Shown here: positions 17,186 to 25,501 of the stretch, one piece after another | How positions within the stretch are numbered: the stretch's first letter is position 1 | How the letters are laid out: the number at the start of each line of letters is the position of its first letter | Assembly (NCBI GenBank): GCA_045805265.1 | Contig: JBJMLO010000008.1 | Span: forward strand, 197,769-261,768 | DNA length: 64,000 nucleotides | Source of the DNA: JBJMLO01 sp045805265 | GTDB taxonomy: Bacteria > Actinomycetota > UBA4738 > JACQTL01 | Direction: 5' to 3' | The notes under the pieces: model-generated | Database searches by the model: none | Told to the model about the DNA's origin: nothing | What the model saw: the letters and a program-made list of their open reading frames with translations, nothing else | Position numbers and translations under genes: made by a program

Positions 17186-17914
17186 ATGTGTGAGCTGATG
17201 GCGGTGGCGTGGGAGCGGGCGGAGCCCCTCCGCGCGGTCCTGCCATGGGCGGCCGAGCTGGAGCGTCTCGGCGTTGCCGGCTTCGGGTGGGGCGTGGCCT
17301 GGCTGGACGACGAGGGGAACGGGGTTCGCGGGTACCGGAACCAGGCGAGCCTGTCGGAGGACTCCGACGGCGCCGAGGCGCTGAGCGACGTTCGGTCGAG
17401 CCGGTTCCTGGTCCACCTACGGCGGCCGTCGCGGCTCTCCACGGTGCAGGTCGCCGACTCGCAGCCGTTCCTCGACCAGCGGCACGGCTGCGCGTTCTGC
17501 CACAACGGCCTCTTCGCCCGGGCGGAGGAGCTTCGGGACCGCTACGCGGGCCGGCTGCACGGCCGGGCCGACAGCGAGGTGGGATTCCTCTTCCTCCAGG
17601 ACCTGCTCGACGAGGGCGCACGACCCGAGGCCGCGCTGCCCCGGACGCTGGACGACATGGCCGGCAGCGGCAATCTCGGGTACCTGGGGGCCGACGGGAC
17701 GCTCCTGATGATGGCGGGCCATCCCGCCAACGACCTGTGGCGGTTCCGCGCCGGCGGGTCTGCCACGGTGGCGGCCACGGCGCTGCACAGCGCCGACGAA
17801 TCGGTGTTCGACCTGGTGTTCCCGGACGCCACGGACCGGCGGAAGATCGCTCCGCGCGAGGTGGTCGAGGTGGGAGGGCCGGTACCCGCGCCGCGGATCC
17901 GGGCGGCGAGCTGA
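17186..17914 (+). CDS. Class II glutamine amidotransferase family protein
   Basis: A 242-residue Ntn-type glutaminase domain. Translation starts MCELMAVAWERAEPL, so Cys2 becomes the N-terminal nucleophile after Met removal. FGWGVAWLDDEG, VHLRRPS and CHNGLFARAEEL correspond to the substrate and oxyanion regions of stand-alone GATase II proteins such as EgtC. It lies directly before the GS-like gene (14-base gap), an arrangement that fits hydrolysis of a gamma-glutamyl amide made by the ligase, or ammonia supply to it. The ATG at 17186 is chosen because it places Cys at position 2. Confidence 0.85.
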   Translation: MCELMAVAWERAEPLRAVLPWAAELERLGVAGFGWGVAWLDDEGNGVRGYRNQASLSEDSDGAEALSDVRSSRFLVHLRRPSRLSTVQVADSQPFLDQRHGCAFCHNGLFARAEELRDRYAGRLHGRADSEVGFLFLQDLLDEGARPEAALPRTLDDMAGSGNLGYLGADGTLLMMAGHPANDLWRFRAGGSATVAATALHSADESVFDLVFPDATDRRKIAPREVVEVGGPVPAPRIRAAS

Positions 17915-17928
17915 GGAGGAGGGCGAGG

Positions 17929-19401
17929 ATGGCACGGGGCAATCCGGAGATCGAAAGCGTCGGGAAGATCGGGTTCATCGACGAGCACGGGCTCCACACG
18001 GACGACCAGTTGGAGGCGGCCAAGGACCTTCCGGCCCGGATGGAGGCGGACGGGATCAAGACCGTGCGCTTCCTGTGGGGCGACCAGCACGGGATCGCCC
18101 GCGGCAAGTTCATCACGGTCCACGACGCGGTCGCCACGCTGCGCAACGGCATGGACTTCCAGGGCGCCACGCTGGCCATGGACATGGGCAACCACGTGTT
18201 CACGCCGCTGTTCGTGGAGGGCGGCGGGTTGGGCGTCCCCGAGTTCACCGGGTTCCCCGACGTCGTGCTGGTCCCCGACCCCACGACCTACCGGAAGGTC
18301 CCCTGGTCACCCGGCACGGCATGGATCGTGTCGGACATGTACTTCACGAACGGCAAGCCGGTGCCATTCTCGACCCGTCAGATCATGCGCAGGCAGGTGG
18401 AGGCGGCCAGGGAGCTCGGCTACGAGTATGCGGCCGGACTGGAGGTCGAGTTCTACCTCACCCGTCGGGCCAGCACCCACATCGGGCTCAACGACACCGG
18501 GCAGCCCCCGCCCCCACCGGAGGTCTCGGTGATCGCGCAGGGCTACCAGTACCTGTCGGAGAGCCGGCTGGCGGAGATCGACCCCATCCTGCAGTTGCTG
18601 CGGGAAAGCCTCGAGGGGATCGGCCTGCCGCTGCGTTCAATGGAGGACGAATGGGGGCCCGGACAGACCGAGTTCACGTTCGACCCGCTGACGGGGGTGG
18701 AGGCGGCCGACGCCATGCTGTTGTTCCGAACTGCCGCCAAGCAGGTGTGCTTCCACAACGGCTATCACGCATCGTTCATGTGCCGGCCCGCCTTTCCCAA
18801 CTTCTTCTCGAGCGGGTGGCACCTGCACGAGTCCCTGCTCGACGCCGAGGACGGCACGAACGCGTTCACGGACGCCTCGCAGCCGCTGTCGGAGCCGGGG
18901 CGGCAGTTCGTGGCCGGGCTGCTCGAGCACGCCCTCCCCATGACGGTGTTCACGACGCCCACGATCACCGGGTACAAGCGGTTCAAGCCGTACTCGTTCG
19001 CCCCGGACCGGGTGAACTGGGCGGTGGAGAACCGTGGAGCAATGGTCCGGGTGCAGGGTGCCCCCGGCGACAAGTCGGCCCACATCGAGAACCGGATGGG
19101 CGAGCCGGCCGCGAACCCCTACCTGTACATGGCGGCGAACATCGCCGCCGGACTGGACGGCATCCGGAACGCCAAGTCCCCGCCGCCGATCGTGGAGGAC
19201 AACCCGTACGAGTCGGAGTCCCCGATGCTCCCCACCTCGCTGTGGGAGGCGGTGGAACACCTGGAGAAGGACGACTTCTTCCGGAAGGAGTTCGGCGACC
19301 CATTCATCGACTTCATCCTCATGATCAAGAAGAGCGAGATCGGACGGTTCCTGTCCGAGGTCACCGACTGGGAGATGCGGGAGTACTTCGAGTTCTACTA
19401 G
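17929..19401 (+). CDS. Glutamine synthetase family ligase (GlnA3/GlnA4-like type)
   Basis: A 490-residue GS-fold enzyme. The beta-grasp domain has FLWGDQHGIARGKFI (matching the D-x-x-G-x-x-R-G-K site), and the catalytic barrel has AAGLEVEFYL (Glu metal ligands), NFFSSGWHLHESL in place of the usual NGSGMHxHxSL, and AHIENRMGEPAANPYLYMAA. The changes around the nucleotide/His loop and the company of amine-type catabolic genes suggest a gamma-glutamyl-amine ligase, not the housekeeping GlnA. In Streptomyces such paralogues act on polyamines or ethanolamine. GAGGAGGAGGG precedes the ATG. Confidence 0.88.
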   Translation: MARGNPEIESVGKIGFIDEHGLHTDDQLEAAKDLPARMEADGIKTVRFLWGDQHGIARGKFITVHDAVATLRNGMDFQGATLAMDMGNHVFTPLFVEGGGLGVPEFTGFPDVVLVPDPTTYRKVPWSPGTAWIVSDMYFTNGKPVPFSTRQIMRRQVEAARELGYEYAAGLEVEFYLTRRASTHIGLNDTGQPPPPPEVSVIAQGYQYLSESRLAEIDPILQLLRESLEGIGLPLRSMEDEWGPGQTEFTFDPLTGVEAADAMLLFRTAAKQVCFHNGYHASFMCRPAFPNFFSSGWHLHESLLDAEDGTNAFTDASQPLSEPGRQFVAGLLEHALPMTVFTTPTITGYKRFKPYSFAPDRVNWAVENRGAMVRVQGAPGDKSAHIENRMGEPAANPYLYMAANIAAGLDGIRNAKSPPPIVEDNPYESESPMLPTSLWEAVEHLEKDDFFRKEFGDPFIDFILMIKKSEIGRFLSEVTDWEMREYFEFY

Positions 19402-19412
19402 GAGGGACGACC

Positions 19413-19736
19413 ATGGCGGGCGCGTTCCAGCATGTCGTGCTGTTCCGGTTTCCGGGGCCGCTCTCGGAGGACGACCAGAGCGACATGGCGGGACAGGTCC
19501 GGGCATGGGCAGGGACCGTGCCGGGACTGGTCGGGTTGCGGTTCGGAGCCGACGTCAGCGGGCGATCCGGCGGGTGGCAATACCTGTTGATGACGGAGTT
19601 CGAAGACGACGAGACGCACCAGGCCTATTACGAGCACCCGCTGCACCAGGCCTTCAGCAGATGGGTGTTCGACCGCAATTGCGAGGTGGTCCGGTTCGAC
19701 TACCCACTGGACGCGGACACGCTGTTCGCCGGGTGA
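19413..19736 (+). CDS. Dabb (stress-responsive A/B barrel) domain protein
   Basis: A 107-residue dimeric alpha-beta barrel protein beginning FQHVVLFRFPGPLSEDD, with the family middle VRAWAGTVPGLVGLRFGADV and the C-terminal HQAYYEHPLHQAF. Dabb proteins are often small catabolic enzymes or cyclases. It follows the GS-like gene by 11 bases with AGGAGG in between, so it belongs to that operon. Confidence 0.87.
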   Translation: MAGAFQHVVLFRFPGPLSEDDQSDMAGQVRAWAGTVPGLVGLRFGADVSGRSGGWQYLLMTEFEDDETHQAYYEHPLHQAFSRWVFDRNCEVVRFDYPLDADTLFAG

Positions 19737-19764
19737 GTCGGCTCGGCCGGCGGCGGCCGCGGAC

Positions 19765-20331
19765 TCATGAGCCCGGAGCGCTCGCCGCGCCCGACAGGGA
19801 CCGGAGGATCAGCAGCAACCCGCGCACGTCCTCTGGCTCCATCGGAACGGCCACGGATGAGGTCGGGGTGGTCCCGATCATCGCACCCGCCAGCGTGGCC
19901 AGCCGGAGGCGGGCGGTGCCCCGGGAGGCATCCCACCGAGCCTCGAGGGAGACGACGTTCGTCATGGCCTCGACTCCGTCCAGTAGGCCTTCGTCCCGGA
20001 GGCGGCGGGCCCAGGCGTCGTCCTCGCCGGGGGCGCCTGCGAGAATCCGGCGACGGCGCAGCCCTTTCCACTCGAGGGTGGCCGAGGTGTCGGCTCCAGA
20101 TCGATGGCCCGGCGCCGAGGCCTCGACCACGAGCGCGAATGTCCGTGAGAACAGCCGGCGATCCTTCTCCAGACGGAGCGTGACGGGGGGGAGCCCCTCA
20201 CCTGGGGCATGAAGGGCGACGTGATGGGGGCCGGAGGCGGACACCTCGTACGGCGGTGTCAGGAAGCCGGCCGCCCGGCGGAGGGCCTCGAGCGGCGTGA
20301 CCTGCCCGCCTAGCGGCATGGGCTTCGTCAT
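19765..20331 (-). CDS. Conserved hypothetical protein downstream of ligA
   Basis: A 188-residue protein that I do not recognise. It is soluble, without signal peptide or TM helices, and seems to be beta-rich (HHVALHAPGEGLPPVTLRL, FALVVEASAP, VVSLEARWDA). The C-terminus (PMEPEDVRGLLLILRSL) looks helical. The ATG at 20331 overlaps the ligA stop by 4 bases, so it is translated together with DNA ligase. It ends the mnmA-to-ligA minus-strand run and is convergent with the Dabb gene. Confidence 0.7.
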   Translation of the reverse strand: MTKPMPLGGQVTPLEALRRAAGFLTPPYEVSASGPHHVALHAPGEGLPPVTLRLEKDRRLFSRTFALVVEASAPGHRSGADTSATLEWKGLRRRRILAGAPGEDDAWARRLRDEGLLDGVEAMTNVVSLEARWDASRGTARLRLATLAGAMIGTTPTSSVAVPMEPEDVRGLLLILRSLSGAASAPGS

Positions 20332-22394
20332 GTCCTTGACCACCGGCCCAGGCGCCGCAGGAACTCCTGTTCGTCGATGACCTCGACGCCGAGCTGCTCG
20401 GCCTTGGCCAGCTTCGAGCCGGGGCTCTCTCCCGCCACCACGAAGCTCGTCTTCTTGCTGACGCTCGACGTGACCTTCCCGCCAGCCTCCTCGGCGGCGC
20501 GGATGGCCTCGTCACGCGACAGCGCGTCGAGCCCGCCGGTGAGCACCATCGTCTGCCCACTGAGGGGGCCGTCGGCCGGCTTCTGGGGCTCGGGGTCGGC
20601 CGTGCGGACGCCGCGCTCCCGCAGCTTCTCGACCAGCCGCTGGTTCTGCTCGTCGGCGAACCAGTCGACCACGCTCTTCGCAATGATCGGGCCCACCCCC
20701 TCCACGGCCGCGACGTCCTCCTCGGACGCCTCAGCCAGCGCATCGATCGTTACGAAGGCCTGGGCCAACAGCCGGGCCACGGTCGAGCCCACGTGCGGGA
20801 TGTTCAGCGCCACGAGCAGCCGCCACACCGGGCGGTCCTTCGACGCCTCGATCGCGGCCAGGAGGTTCTCGATTCGCTTCTCCGCGAACAGCGGCAGCTG
20901 CTGGAGCTGCTCCGCCGTCAGCGAGTACACGTCCGCCGGGTCCTGGATCCACCCCATGTCGAGCAGCTGACCGCCGGTCTTGTAGCCGAGCCCCTCGATG
21001 TCCATGGCGCCCCGCGAGGCGAACGCGAACAGCCACTCCACGTTCTGCAGCGGACACCCGCGCTTGTTCGGGCACCGCCAGTAGGCCTCGCCCTCCTTCC
21101 GGACCAGCGCCGTGCCGCACGACGGACACTTCTTGGGGAACCGCCACGGCCTCAGGCCCTTCGGCCGCTTCGACAGGACCGGCCCCACCACCTCGGGGAT
21201 GACGTCGCCCGCGCGGCGGACGATGACCGTGTCGCCCTCCCGGACGTCCTTCCGCTTGACCTCGTCCTCGTTGTGCAGGGTGGCGGTGGTCACGGTCACG
21301 CCGCTCACGAACACCGGCTCGAGGCGGGCGAACGGCGTGACGATCCCCGTCCGCCCGGTGTGGACCTCGATGGCCCGCAGGGACGTCGTGCGCTCCTCGG
21401 GCGGGAACTTGTACGCGATGGCCCACCGGGGGGCGTGCGACGTCGACCCCAGCTCCTCCTGCAGGGGGATCTGGTCGACCTTCACCACCACGCCATCGAT
21501 CTCGTAGTCGACGGAGTGCCGGTGCTCCTGCCAGTGCTGGGTGAGCTCGAACACCTCGTCGAGGGTGTCGACGACCCGCAGGTTCGGGTCCACCGGGAGC
21601 CCAGCCTCCCGCAACCACGCCAGCGACTGCGAGTGCGACTCGAACCGCTTCCCCTCGGCCCACCCCAGCCCGTGGCACCACAGCCGGAGCGGCCGCGACG
21701 CCGTGACCCTGGGGTCCTTCTGCCGGAGCGACCCCGCCGCGGCGTTGCGGGGGTTGGCGAACGCCCTCCCGCCGGCCTCCAGCAGCTGGTCGTTCAGCTG
21801 CTCGAACGCCTTGACCGGCAGGTACATCTCGCCGCGCACCTCGAGCAGTGCCGGGGGGTCGGGCAGCCGGAGACGCTGGGGCACGGCCCGCACCGTGCGG
21901 ATGTTCCCCGTGATGTCCTCGCCGGTCACGCCGTCGCCCCGCGTGGCCCCCCGCGTGTACACCCCGCGCTCATAGGTGAGCGCCACCGCCACGCCGTCGA
22001 TCTTCAGCTCGCACGCGTATCGCGCGCCGGTTCCCACGATGCGCTCGACGCGCGCGCCCCACGCCACGAGCTCGTCGCGGCTGAACGCGTTGTCGAGCGA
22101 GAGCATCCTGGCCCGGTGCTGCACCGGCGCGAACAGGTCCGCCGGCGGCCCCCCCACCCGCTGCGTCACGCTGTCGGGGACAATGAGCTCGGGGAACTCG
22201 TCCTCCAGCGCCCGCAGCTCGCGCATGAGCTCGTCGTACTCGACGTCGGAGACTTCCGGATCGTCGAGGACGTAGTACCGGTACGAGTGGTGGTTCAGCT
22301 GCTCGCGGAGCTCCTCGACCCGGGGCTTGGCCTCGGCGAGCCGGCGTTCCTCGGCGCCGGCCTGTGCGGCCGCGCGTTTCCCGGGCGGCGTCAC
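20328..22394 (-). CDS. ligA: NAD-dependent DNA ligase
   Basis: The replicative NAD-dependent DNA ligase, 688 residues, normal length. In order: NAD-binding Ia domain (SYRYYVLDDPEVSDVEYDEL), adenylation Lys131 in CELKIDGVA, OB fold, a four-Cys zinc finger (CPSCGTAL...YWRCPNKRGCPLQ), helix-hairpin-helix repeats (for example VEGVGPIIAKSVVDWF) and a C-terminal BRCT domain (LSGQTMVLTGGLDALSRDEA). It starts with GTG. UPF0280 lies upstream in the same direction. Confidence 0.97.
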   Translation of the reverse strand: MTPPGKRAAAQAGAEERRLAEAKPRVEELREQLNHHSYRYYVLDDPEVSDVEYDELMRELRALEDEFPELIVPDSVTQRVGGPPADLFAPVQHRARMLSLDNAFSRDELVAWGARVERIVGTGARYACELKIDGVAVALTYERGVYTRGATRGDGVTGEDITGNIRTVRAVPQRLRLPDPPALLEVRGEMYLPVKAFEQLNDQLLEAGGRAFANPRNAAAGSLRQKDPRVTASRPLRLWCHGLGWAEGKRFESHSQSLAWLREAGLPVDPNLRVVDTLDEVFELTQHWQEHRHSVDYEIDGVVVKVDQIPLQEELGSTSHAPRWAIAYKFPPEERTTSLRAIEVHTGRTGIVTPFARLEPVFVSGVTVTTATLHNEDEVKRKDVREGDTVIVRRAGDVIPEVVGPVLSKRPKGLRPWRFPKKCPSCGTALVRKEGEAYWRCPNKRGCPLQNVEWLFAFASRGAMDIEGLGYKTGGQLLDMGWIQDPADVYSLTAEQLQQLPLFAEKRIENLLAAIEASKDRPVWRLLVALNIPHVGSTVARLLAQAFVTIDALAEASEEDVAAVEGVGPIIAKSVVDWFADEQNQRLVEKLRERGVRTADPEPQKPADGPLSGQTMVLTGGLDALSRDEAIRAAEEAGGKVTSSVSKKTSFVVAGESPGSKLAKAEQLGVEVIDEQEFLRRLGRWSRT

Positions 22395-22401
22395 GGCCGT
22401 C

Positions 22402-23085
22402 TCATGCGGCGACCTCGACGCCGCCCGACACGCCGATGCGCTCCCCCTGGACCAGCACCGCGCCCAGGAGCCCGTCGATGCGGCGGAGGTACGCGAGCGC
22501 CGACTTGAACGAGTCGTTCCGGGCCAGGATGGCCATGGCCGCGGCGGCGGCGGCGTCCGCCAGGGTGCACGACGACGCGACCACCGCGAGGCCGTCCACC
22601 GAGTCGGCCGGGAGCTCGCCCCTCCCCATGGTCGTCGACACCCCCACCGCTCCGTGGGTGGGATCGACGATCACCGAGAGCCCCTCGCCGTCGGCCCCCC
22701 GGTGCACGGGCAGCTTCAGCCGCTTCCGGGACCGGATGAAGTGGTCCCCGCCCGCCGACACGAGCACCTCGTGCACGTTCCGCGCGAGGTACCGGCCGAC
22801 GTGGTCGATGAGCGCGCCCTGCACCGTGAACACCGGCCCCACGCCGGCCGACGCCGCCGTCCGGGCCATCTCCTGCACGAGGGGCGGCGCCGTGTCGGGG
22901 ACCTCGACCGGACGCTTGCTGGATCGGAAGTCCGGGTTCCGCACCGAGTACGACTGCAGCTGCTCCCACATCGACAGCGCCGCCGCCCGCGACTCCTCGT
23001 AGTACTCCTCGGGCGCGCTCACCCGCAGCAGGAATTCCTGGATCTGCAGGTTGAACGAATGCGGCTTCTTCTTGAGCAGCGGCAC
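22402..23085 (-). CDS. UPF0280 family protein (ApbE-like superfamily)
   Basis: A 227-residue protein resembling the UPF0280 family, distantly related to the FMN transferase ApbE. Visible features are GPVFTVQGALIDHVGRYL, EVLVSAGGDHF and DPTHGAVGVSTTMGRG, the last a Gly-rich segment. The start is the GTG at 23085; the open frame farther upstream is a shadow. It ends 7 bases before the ligA start, so it is likely co-transcribed with ligA. The activity of the family is not established. Confidence 0.72.
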   Translation of the reverse strand: MPLLKKKPHSFNLQIQEFLLRVSAPEEYYEESRAAALSMWEQLQSYSVRNPDFRSSKRPVEVPDTAPPLVQEMARTAASAGVGPVFTVQGALIDHVGRYLARNVHEVLVSAGGDHFIRSRKRLKLPVHRGADGEGLSVIVDPTHGAVGVSTTMGRGELPADSVDGLAVVASSCTLADAAAAAAMAILARNDSFKSALAYLRRIDGLLGAVLVQGERIGVSGGVEVAA

Positions 23086-23180
23086 GCGACGGCCTCCCGG
23101 CCGGATCCGCGCAGGATCCGAGAGGCCGATGATACCGGCGACCGGCGACACGCCCGCGGAGCGGGCCGAGGAAGTTGCTG

Positions 23181-23582
23181 CTATTCCACCCCCGCGAGGA
23201 AGGCGTCCACCGCCGCCTGGTCCTCGTTGAAGACCCAGGACTCGAGCGCCCGGTCTCCGCTGACGTGGAAGATGTGGACGTACCGGCCCTCGAAGGTCTC
23301 CTTGTTGTCGTTCCTGGTCGTCCGCAGTGTGATCAGCGCAACCGCGTGATCCTCGTTGGCGACGACGTCGTGGATCTCGAACTCCGGGATCGCCACCTGC
23401 ACCTGCTTCGCGAAGTGGGCCAGGACGTTCTCCCGGCCGTGGTAGTCGCCGGACAGCGCGTTGTTTCCCGGCTCGTGCCACACGATCGTGTCGTCGAGGT
23501 GCTCGTTCATCCACTCCATGTCGCCGGCGATGAACGCGTTGTAGCCGTGCCGGACGAGCTCGGCGTTCGGGTGATCGGCCAT
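23181..23582 (-). CDS. SnoaL-like (NTF2-fold) protein
   Basis: A 133-residue cone-fold protein: HGYNAFIAGDMEWMNEHLDD, then TIVWHEPGNNALSGDYHGRE and a C-terminal part with FEGRYVHIFHVSGDRALESW. These fit the SnoaL/ketosteroid-isomerase-like superfamily, which includes cyclases, isomerases and many uncharacterised proteins. AGGAGG lies 5 bases upstream of the ATG. Role unknown. Confidence 0.83.
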   Translation of the reverse strand: MADHPNAELVRHGYNAFIAGDMEWMNEHLDDTIVWHEPGNNALSGDYHGRENVLAHFAKQVQVAIPEFEIHDVVANEDHAVALITLRTTRNDNKETFEGRYVHIFHVSGDRALESWVFNEDQAAVDAFLAGVE

Positions 23583-23661
23583 GTCGCCTCCTCCTGTTGA
23601 GATCCGGTCGGGCCGACCGGTCGGCGGATCGTATGAATTCGCGGAAGCACCGCGCAACCCT

Positions 23662-24291
23662 CTATTCTGGCGCCGTCGCCGTGCCGCTCACGTGCGGCCG
23701 GGCCGGCTGGAGCGGTCCGAACGGAAACCGTCGCAGCGACGCGATCCGGAACCCCGCCCGCTCGACGGCCGCTACGGTGTCCCGGTTGGGATGGCAGCCG
23801 GCGGCCACCCAGCCCCACGGACGCTCCAGCCGGTCCTGCCATCGGGCGTGGGTCGGGTTCTCAGACCGCACGTGCTCGAGGAACAGGAACGCGCCGCCCG
23901 GCTTCAGCACGCGGAGGATCTCGGCGAGGGCCACCGCCGGGTCGCGGACGGAGCACAGGACCAGCGTCGACACCACGACGTCGAACTCGCCGTCGCCGAA
24001 GGGCAGCCGCTCCGCCGGTGCCCGCAGGACCTCGACCGGAACCGGCGCCGTCCGGGCGGCGACCCGGGCTCGCCGGAGCATGTACGGATCCGGCTCGGTG
24101 GCGACCAGCCGGGTCACCGCCGGCGGATAGTGCCGGAAGTTCAGGCCGGTCCCGGCGCCGATCTCGACCACGCTGCCGGCCGCGGCCGCCAGCTGCTCCC
24201 GGCGGTGGTCGGCCATCCCCCCGCGCTCCTCGGCCGCGGCGAGGCGGTCATACGCCCACGCGAAGACGGGATGGCCGCGCTCGCGCGTCAT
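23662..24291 (-). CDS. Class I SAM-dependent methyltransferase
   Basis: A 209-residue methyltransferase. Motif I is VVEIGAGTGLNFRHYPP, the acidic loop is VATEPDPYML, and motif IV is FDVVVSTLVLCSV, followed by LKPGGAFLFLEHV. The overall pattern (FAWAYDRLAAAEERGG at the N-terminus) resembles the METTL7/UbiE-like small methyltransferases. It ends 7 bases... it lies 6 bases downstream of mnmA and is probably in its operon. The substrate is unknown. Confidence 0.88.
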   Translation of the reverse strand: MTRERGHPVFAWAYDRLAAAEERGGMADHRREQLAAAAGSVVEIGAGTGLNFRHYPPAVTRLVATEPDPYMLRRARVAARTAPVPVEVLRAPAERLPFGDGEFDVVVSTLVLCSVRDPAVALAEILRVLKPGGAFLFLEHVRSENPTHARWQDRLERPWGWVAAGCHPNRDTVAAVERAGFRIASLRRFPFGPLQPARPHVSGTATAPE

Positions 24292-24297
24292 CGGAAG

Positions 24298-25374
24298 CTA
24301 CCGGAACGCCCGCAGGATCCGGGCGCCGCCCAGGAGCTCGTCGCCTCGGTAGAGCACGACGCTCTGGCCCGGCGCGACGGCCCGGACCGGCGTGCGGAAC
24401 TCGACCCGGACGCGGCCGCCGGCGGTCTCGACCACCGCGGGCACGGGCCGTCCCCGGTACCGGATCTGCGCCTCGGCCTCGAACGGTCCGTCGGACGGCG
24501 ACCCTCCGGCGACCCAGGTCGCGCGGTCGGCCTCCAGGCCCCGGCGCCCGAGCAGCTCGTCCGGGCCGACGACGACCCGGTTGGTCGCGTGGTCGACGTC
24601 GACAACGTACGCCCGCTCCCCCAGCGACACGCCGGTCCCCTTGCGCTGCCCGATCGTGAACCGGAACGTCCCGTCGTGCCGGGCCAGGACCCGGCCTCGG
24701 GAATCGACGACCTCCCCCGCGCGGGCCAGCGAGGGGGCCCGCTCGGCCACGAACGCCGTGTGGTCGGCGCCGGGCAGGAAGCACACCTCCTGCGAGTCGG
24801 GCTTGGAGGCCACGGGGAGCCCGAGGCGCACCGCGTGGTCGCGGGTGACCGCCTTGGGCCACCCGCCGACCGGGAACAGCGACCGGGCCAGCTCGGACTG
24901 TCCCAGCGCGTGGAGCATGTACGACTGGTCCTTCGACCGGTCGGCCCCCCGGAGCAGCCGCCACCGGCCGGCCTCCCGCTCGGTCCGCACGTAGTGGCCG
25001 GTCGCGACGAGCTCGATCCCCAGCCGTGCCGCGCGATGCAGGAACGCCCCGAACTTGATCTGCTCGTTGCACCGCGCGCAGGGGTTCGGGGTCCGCCCGG
25101 CCGCGTGCTCCCCCAGGAAGTCGGCGATGACCGTGTCCTCGAACGTCGCCGACATGTCGACGACCTCGAAGTCGAATCCGCCGATCGCTGCCACGGCTCG
25201 GGCGTCCCGCTCGGCCGTGGGGCCACAGCAGCCGTGGTCCACGCCGTCCATGTGGACGAGCTTCATGTGCGACCCGAGCACCTCGTACCCCTGCTCGGCG
25301 AGCAGGCACGCGGCGACCGAGGAGTCCACGCCCCCCGACATCGCCACGAGCACCGATCCGCGCGATTCCGCCAT
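24298..25374 (-). CDS. mnmA: tRNA-specific 2-thiouridylase
   Basis: MnmA makes the 2-thio group of U34 in tRNAs for Lys, Glu and Gln. The 358-residue protein has the PP-loop AMSGGVDSSVAACL (11-24), the catalytic Cys99 in PNPCARCNEQIKF and Cys198 in DSQEVCFLPG, plus FTIGQRKGTG of the central domain and a C-terminal beta-barrel. In M. tuberculosis mnmA sits between etfBA and ligA, as it does here. It is divergent from etfBA. Confidence 0.96.
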   Translation of the reverse strand: MAESRGSVLVAMSGGVDSSVAACLLAEQGYEVLGSHMKLVHMDGVDHGCCGPTAERDARAVAAIGGFDFEVVDMSATFEDTVIADFLGEHAAGRTPNPCARCNEQIKFGAFLHRAARLGIELVATGHYVRTEREAGRWRLLRGADRSKDQSYMLHALGQSELARSLFPVGGWPKAVTRDHAVRLGLPVASKPDSQEVCFLPGADHTAFVAERAPSLARAGEVVDSRGRVLARHDGTFRFTIGQRKGTGVSLGERAYVVDVDHATNRVVVGPDELLGRRGLEADRATWVAGGSPSDGPFEAEAQIRYRGRPVPAVVETAGGRVRVEFRTPVRAVAPGQSVVLYRGDELLGGARILRAFR

Positions 25375-25448
25375 CGGGAACCGAGGCTAGCACGGGGTTG
25401 GTCGCGGCCGGCCGGACGGGGTGCTTCCTCCGCCGGTGTGACGCAACC

Positions 25449-25464
25449 TACCCGCGGGTAAACT
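25449..25464 (+). promoter_or_regulatory. Palindrome over the -10 of etfBA
   Basis: TACCCGCGGGTA (25449-25460) is a perfect 12-base palindrome. It overlaps TAAACT (25459-25464), a -10-like element, about 38 bases before the etfB start. Palindromes of this type are common sites for TetR regulators of fatty-acid oxidation genes, so repression of etfBA by such a protein is plausible but not shown. Confidence 0.4.
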
Positions 25465-25501
25465 TCGCCAGCAGCCCCCCGATCGCAAAGGAACGGTGTC
25501 C

